Source of the DNA: an uncultured Actinomyces sp.
GTDB lineage: Bacteria > Actinomycetota > Actinomycetes > Actinomycetales > Actinomycetaceae
Reading direction: 5' to 3'
Assembly: GCA_902773415.1 (NCBI GenBank)
Contig: CACYEE010000035.1
Coordinates: 1-18,756 of the forward strand
Length of the DNA: 18,756 nt
Position 1 is the stretch's first letter; every line of letters starts with the position of its first letter. Positions 16,695 to 18,756 of the stretch are shown one piece after another. Made by a program: the position numbers and the translations under genes. The notes below the pieces were generated by a model, which did no database searches, was not told the DNA's origin, and saw nothing but the letters and a program-made list of their open reading frames with translations.

Positions 16695-18403
16695 TACTCC
16701 GCGCTCCCTTCTTCCGTAGCTTCGGCGTCGGTCTCGGCGGGTTCCTCTTCGGCGGGTTCCTCGGCCTCGGGCTGTTCTTCGGCCGGCCGGTCGCCGGCCT
16801 GTTCCTCTTCGGCAGGATTTTCGTCCGCCGCATCCTCGACAGGCTCTTCGCCGGCCTGTTCCTCTTCGGCAGGCTCTTCGCCCGGCGTCTCCGCCTGCTC
16901 CTCGGCGGCCCCCGCTTCGCCCGGCTCGGAGGCGTCGGTCAGGGCGGCCACGGACGCGGCGGCGACAGGGCGAACCGCGTCGAGCACTCCGCCGGGCACG
17001 AAGCCGAGGCAAAGCATCGCGACGACGAGAATGGCCGACACGATCCTTTCGATGCCGTTCATGTCGGAATGGGCAGCGGCGTCGGCCGGCACGGGGCCGG
17101 TGAAGATCCGCTGGTAGGGCCACAGGATGTAAAGGGCCGCGAGAATCATGCCGAACACGGCTGCGCCGGCCAGCGCCTTGTGTTCGGTGAAGGTTCCGGC
17201 AAGCACCATGAATTCGGGGACGAACCCGGACAGGCCGGGCATGGCGATCGTCGCCAGGCCGCCAACGAGAAAGACGCCGGCAATGAGCGGCGTGACGCGC
17301 TGCCAGCCGCCGTAGGCGTCGATGTCGTACGTGTTGCCGCGCCGGCCAAGGAACCCGGTGACGAGAAACATGGCTCCGGTGGCGACGCCGTGGGCGACCA
17401 TGTAAAGAATCGCGCCGGCCAAGGCCACTTCGGAGCCGGAAAAGATTCCGAGAATCATGAAGCCGAAATGCGACACCGAGGTGAAGGCGACAAGCCTCAT
17501 GAGGTTCGATGCGGCGATCGCCGCGAAGCCGCCCCAGATGATGGAAACCACGGCAAGGAGCATGACTGCCGGAGCGAACTCGGCCGTGGCCTGCGGAAAG
17601 AGCGGCAGGCAGAACGCGATCATGCCGTAGGCGCCGATCTTGTCAAGCACGCCGACGAGCAGCGTCGAAACCCCCGGACGCGACTCGGCGGTCGTGTCGG
17701 GCAGCCACGTGTGGACCGGGAACATGGGAGCCTTGATCGCGAAGGCGATGAAGAAGGACCAGAAAAGAAGGTCCTGCGCGGTGCCTTCCCCAATCGCTCC
17801 CGTCAAGGAAGAAACCATGTAGCCCTGCTTGCCGCCGGGGCCAAGCACGTAGAGCCCCACGACGCCCACGAGCATCACGAGCCCGCCGACCAGCGAGTAG
17901 AGCAGGAACTTGATGGCGGCGTGGCGCCGTTCGCGCCCGCCGTAGCGGCCGATGAGGAAGTACATCGGGATGATCATGAGCTCGAAGAGCACATAGAAGA
18001 GGAAGACGTCGCGGGCGGCGAAGATGCCGATCATGATGGCTTCGAGGAAGAGAATCCACGCGACGTATCCGGCTGCATGCCCCGCCGTCTCGTTTTCGAG
18101 CTCGTCCCATGCGGCCAGAAGCACGACCGGCACGAGGAAGGCCGCAAGGCCGACCATGACCAGGCCCATGCCGTCCAGGCCCCAGGCAAGGCAGACGCCG
18201 ATCTGCGGAATCCACGCGAAGGTTTCCTCGAACTGGACTTCCCCGGCCCGGCCAGGGTCGAAGCCGAAGGCCATGACGAGGTAGGCGACGAAAATCGCGG
18301 CGGAGGCCACGATTCCGTATTCGCGCGCGAAACGGTGAACGGGCTTGACGAGCCACAACAGCAGGGCTGCGACGGCTGCGAAGCCGATCATCAATGTAAT
18401 CAT
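16694..18403 (-). CDS. nuoM: NADH-quinone oxidoreductase subunit M, with a long acidic C-terminal tail
   Basis: NuoM is a proton-pumping subunit in the membrane arm of complex I. The 569-residue protein shows Glu141 in FELMIIPMYFLIG, Lys224 in AIKAPMFPVHTWLPDTTAESRPGVS and Lys255 in VLDKIGAYG, with the same spacing as in E. coli NuoM, and LMRLVAFTSVSHFGFM (301-316). The pumping core ends near residue 490. After it comes a 77-residue tail (493-569) made almost wholly of Glu, Pro, Ala, Gly and Gln, with PAEEEQAG present twice; this is not part of the family. The ATG at 18403 follows GAGGAGGAG a few bases upstream, and nuoL ends 14 bases before it. The tail is in frame to the TAA that overlaps nuoN, so it is not a sequencing slip at the end of the gene. 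It should lie on one membrane face as a disordered extension. Confidence 0.95.
   Translation of the reverse strand: MITLMIGFAAVAALLLWLVKPVHRFAREYGIVASAAIFVAYLVMAFGFDPGRAGEVQFEETFAWIPQIGVCLAWGLDGMGLVMVGLAAFLVPVVLLAAWDELENETAGHAAGYVAWILFLEAIMIGIFAARDVFLFYVLFELMIIPMYFLIGRYGGRERRHAAIKFLLYSLVGGLVMLVGVVGLYVLGPGGKQGYMVSSLTGAIGEGTAQDLLFWSFFIAFAIKAPMFPVHTWLPDTTAESRPGVSTLLVGVLDKIGAYGMIAFCLPLFPQATAEFAPAVMLLAVVSIIWGGFAAIAASNLMRLVAFTSVSHFGFMILGIFSGSEVALAGAILYMVAHGVATGAMFLVTGFLGRRGNTYDIDAYGGWQRVTPLIAGVFLVGGLATIAMPGLSGFVPEFMVLAGTFTEHKALAGAAVFGMILAALYILWPYQRIFTGPVPADAAAHSDMNGIERIVSAILVVAMLCLGFVPGGVLDAVRPVAAASVAALTDASEPGEAGAAEEQAETPGEEPAEEEQAGEEPVEDAADENPAEEEQAGDRPAEEQPEAEEPAEEEPAETDAEATEEGSAE
16791..16873. 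repeat. 26-base exact repeat within the nuoM tail
   Basis: The 26 bases at 16791-16816 recur exactly at 16848-16873, an offset of 57 bases (19 codons), so the frame is kept and both encode the PAEEEQAG segment of the acidic tail. This suggests that the tail grew by internal duplication and may vary in length between strains. Confidence 0.8.
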
Positions 18404-18417
18404 GTTTCTTCTCCTCC

Positions 18418-18756
18418 TCAGATCCTGGCCGCCAGGGCGATGACGAGCATGACGATCGCGCCGATGGCCATGTAGGCGGCGTAGGAGCGGGCGTAGCCGT
18501 TCTGCAACCTGCCGACGATCTTGCCGAGGCCCTGGGCCGCCGAACCGGTCCCCTCGACGATTCCGTCGACGAGGTTCGAGTCGAGGGCGCCGACGGCCTT
18601 CGCGATGGCAAGGCCGGGCTTCATGAAGAGCGTCTCGTTGACCGTGTCCTGATAGAGGTCGCGGCGCGCGGCGGTGACGAACTCGCCGGCGGGCAAAGGA
18701 CGCCTGGGCACCGGCCGGAGCACGTACATCCTGTAGGCGAGGGCGACGCCGGCGGC
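18418..18756 (-). CDS. nuoL: NADH-quinone oxidoreductase subunit L, C-terminal part (truncated by the window edge)
   Basis: Only the last 112 residues are present; the gene continues past the right edge. The piece reads through RRPLPAGEF, AARRDLYQDTVNETLFMKPG and NLVDGIVEG to a final membrane segment near the C-terminus (AAYMAIGAIVMLVIALAARI). This is the characteristic end of NuoL, including the RDLYxDxxNExxFMxPG segment that belongs to the long lateral helix and its anchor. NuoL is the distal proton-pumping subunit of complex I. The stop lies 14 bases before the nuoM start, with the nuoM ribosome site overlapping the end of nuoL. The codon at 18729 is an internal Met, not the gene's start. 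Confidence 0.93.
   Translation of the reverse strand, partial: AAGVALAYRMYVLRPVPRRPLPAGEFVTAARRDLYQDTVNETLFMKPGLAIAKAVGALDSNLVDGIVEGTGSAAQGLGKIVGRLQNGYARSYAAYMAIGAIVMLVIALAARI

Overview
The window is GC-rich, tightly packed DNA from an actinomycete (phylum Actinomycetota). The evidence is the gene set: a LysM protein and an Rv3235-like gene ending against secA, a SecA without the C-terminal zinc tail, DUF6912, the SAF-protein / CpaE-like ATPase / small HTH / Sm-like neighbourhood, and nuoL-nuoM-nuoN followed directly by a polyprenyl diphosphate synthase. I cannot name the genus.

Layout. (1) 213-4168, plus strand: sbcD and sbcC, the SbcCD nuclease, with overlapping ends. (2) 4236-6997, minus strand: a membrane-anchored SAF-domain protein, a CpaE/Ssd-type P-loop ATPase (GTGA overlap), then DUF6912 after a 360-base non-coding gap. 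(3) 7148-8013: a 69-residue MerR/excisionase-type HTH gene (plus) converging on a two-domain Sm-like hypothetical (minus). (4) 8268-9838, plus: LysM protein and Rv3235-family protein (ATGA overlap), converging on secA (minus, 9909-12743). (5) 13225-14034, plus: a REP-associated tyrosine transposase (RAYT). (6) 14089 to the window end, minus: polyprenyl synthase, nuoN, nuoM and the 3' end of nuoL, which is the distal end of a complex I operon coupled to synthesis of the quinone side chain.

Structure not explained by the genes. A family of palindromic, REP-like elements sharing the box GGGGACRG occurs in four intergenic places (4905-4949, 9852-9901, 12761-12812, 14035-14088). The last two flank the RAYT gene as an inverted pair, and one of them abuts the secA ribosome binding site. 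Separately, the LysM operon and the RAYT gene share an upstream element built from AAACG repeats spaced by 10 or 20 bases. It lies 60-61 bases upstream of both start codons and looks like a response-regulator site. Four DnaA-box-like sequences lie in the same intergenic regions. NuoM carries a 77-residue acidic Glu/Pro/Ala tail with an internal 26-base exact repeat.

No rRNA, tRNA, CRISPR array or phage gene was seen. Everything here comes from reading the sequence; no database search was run.
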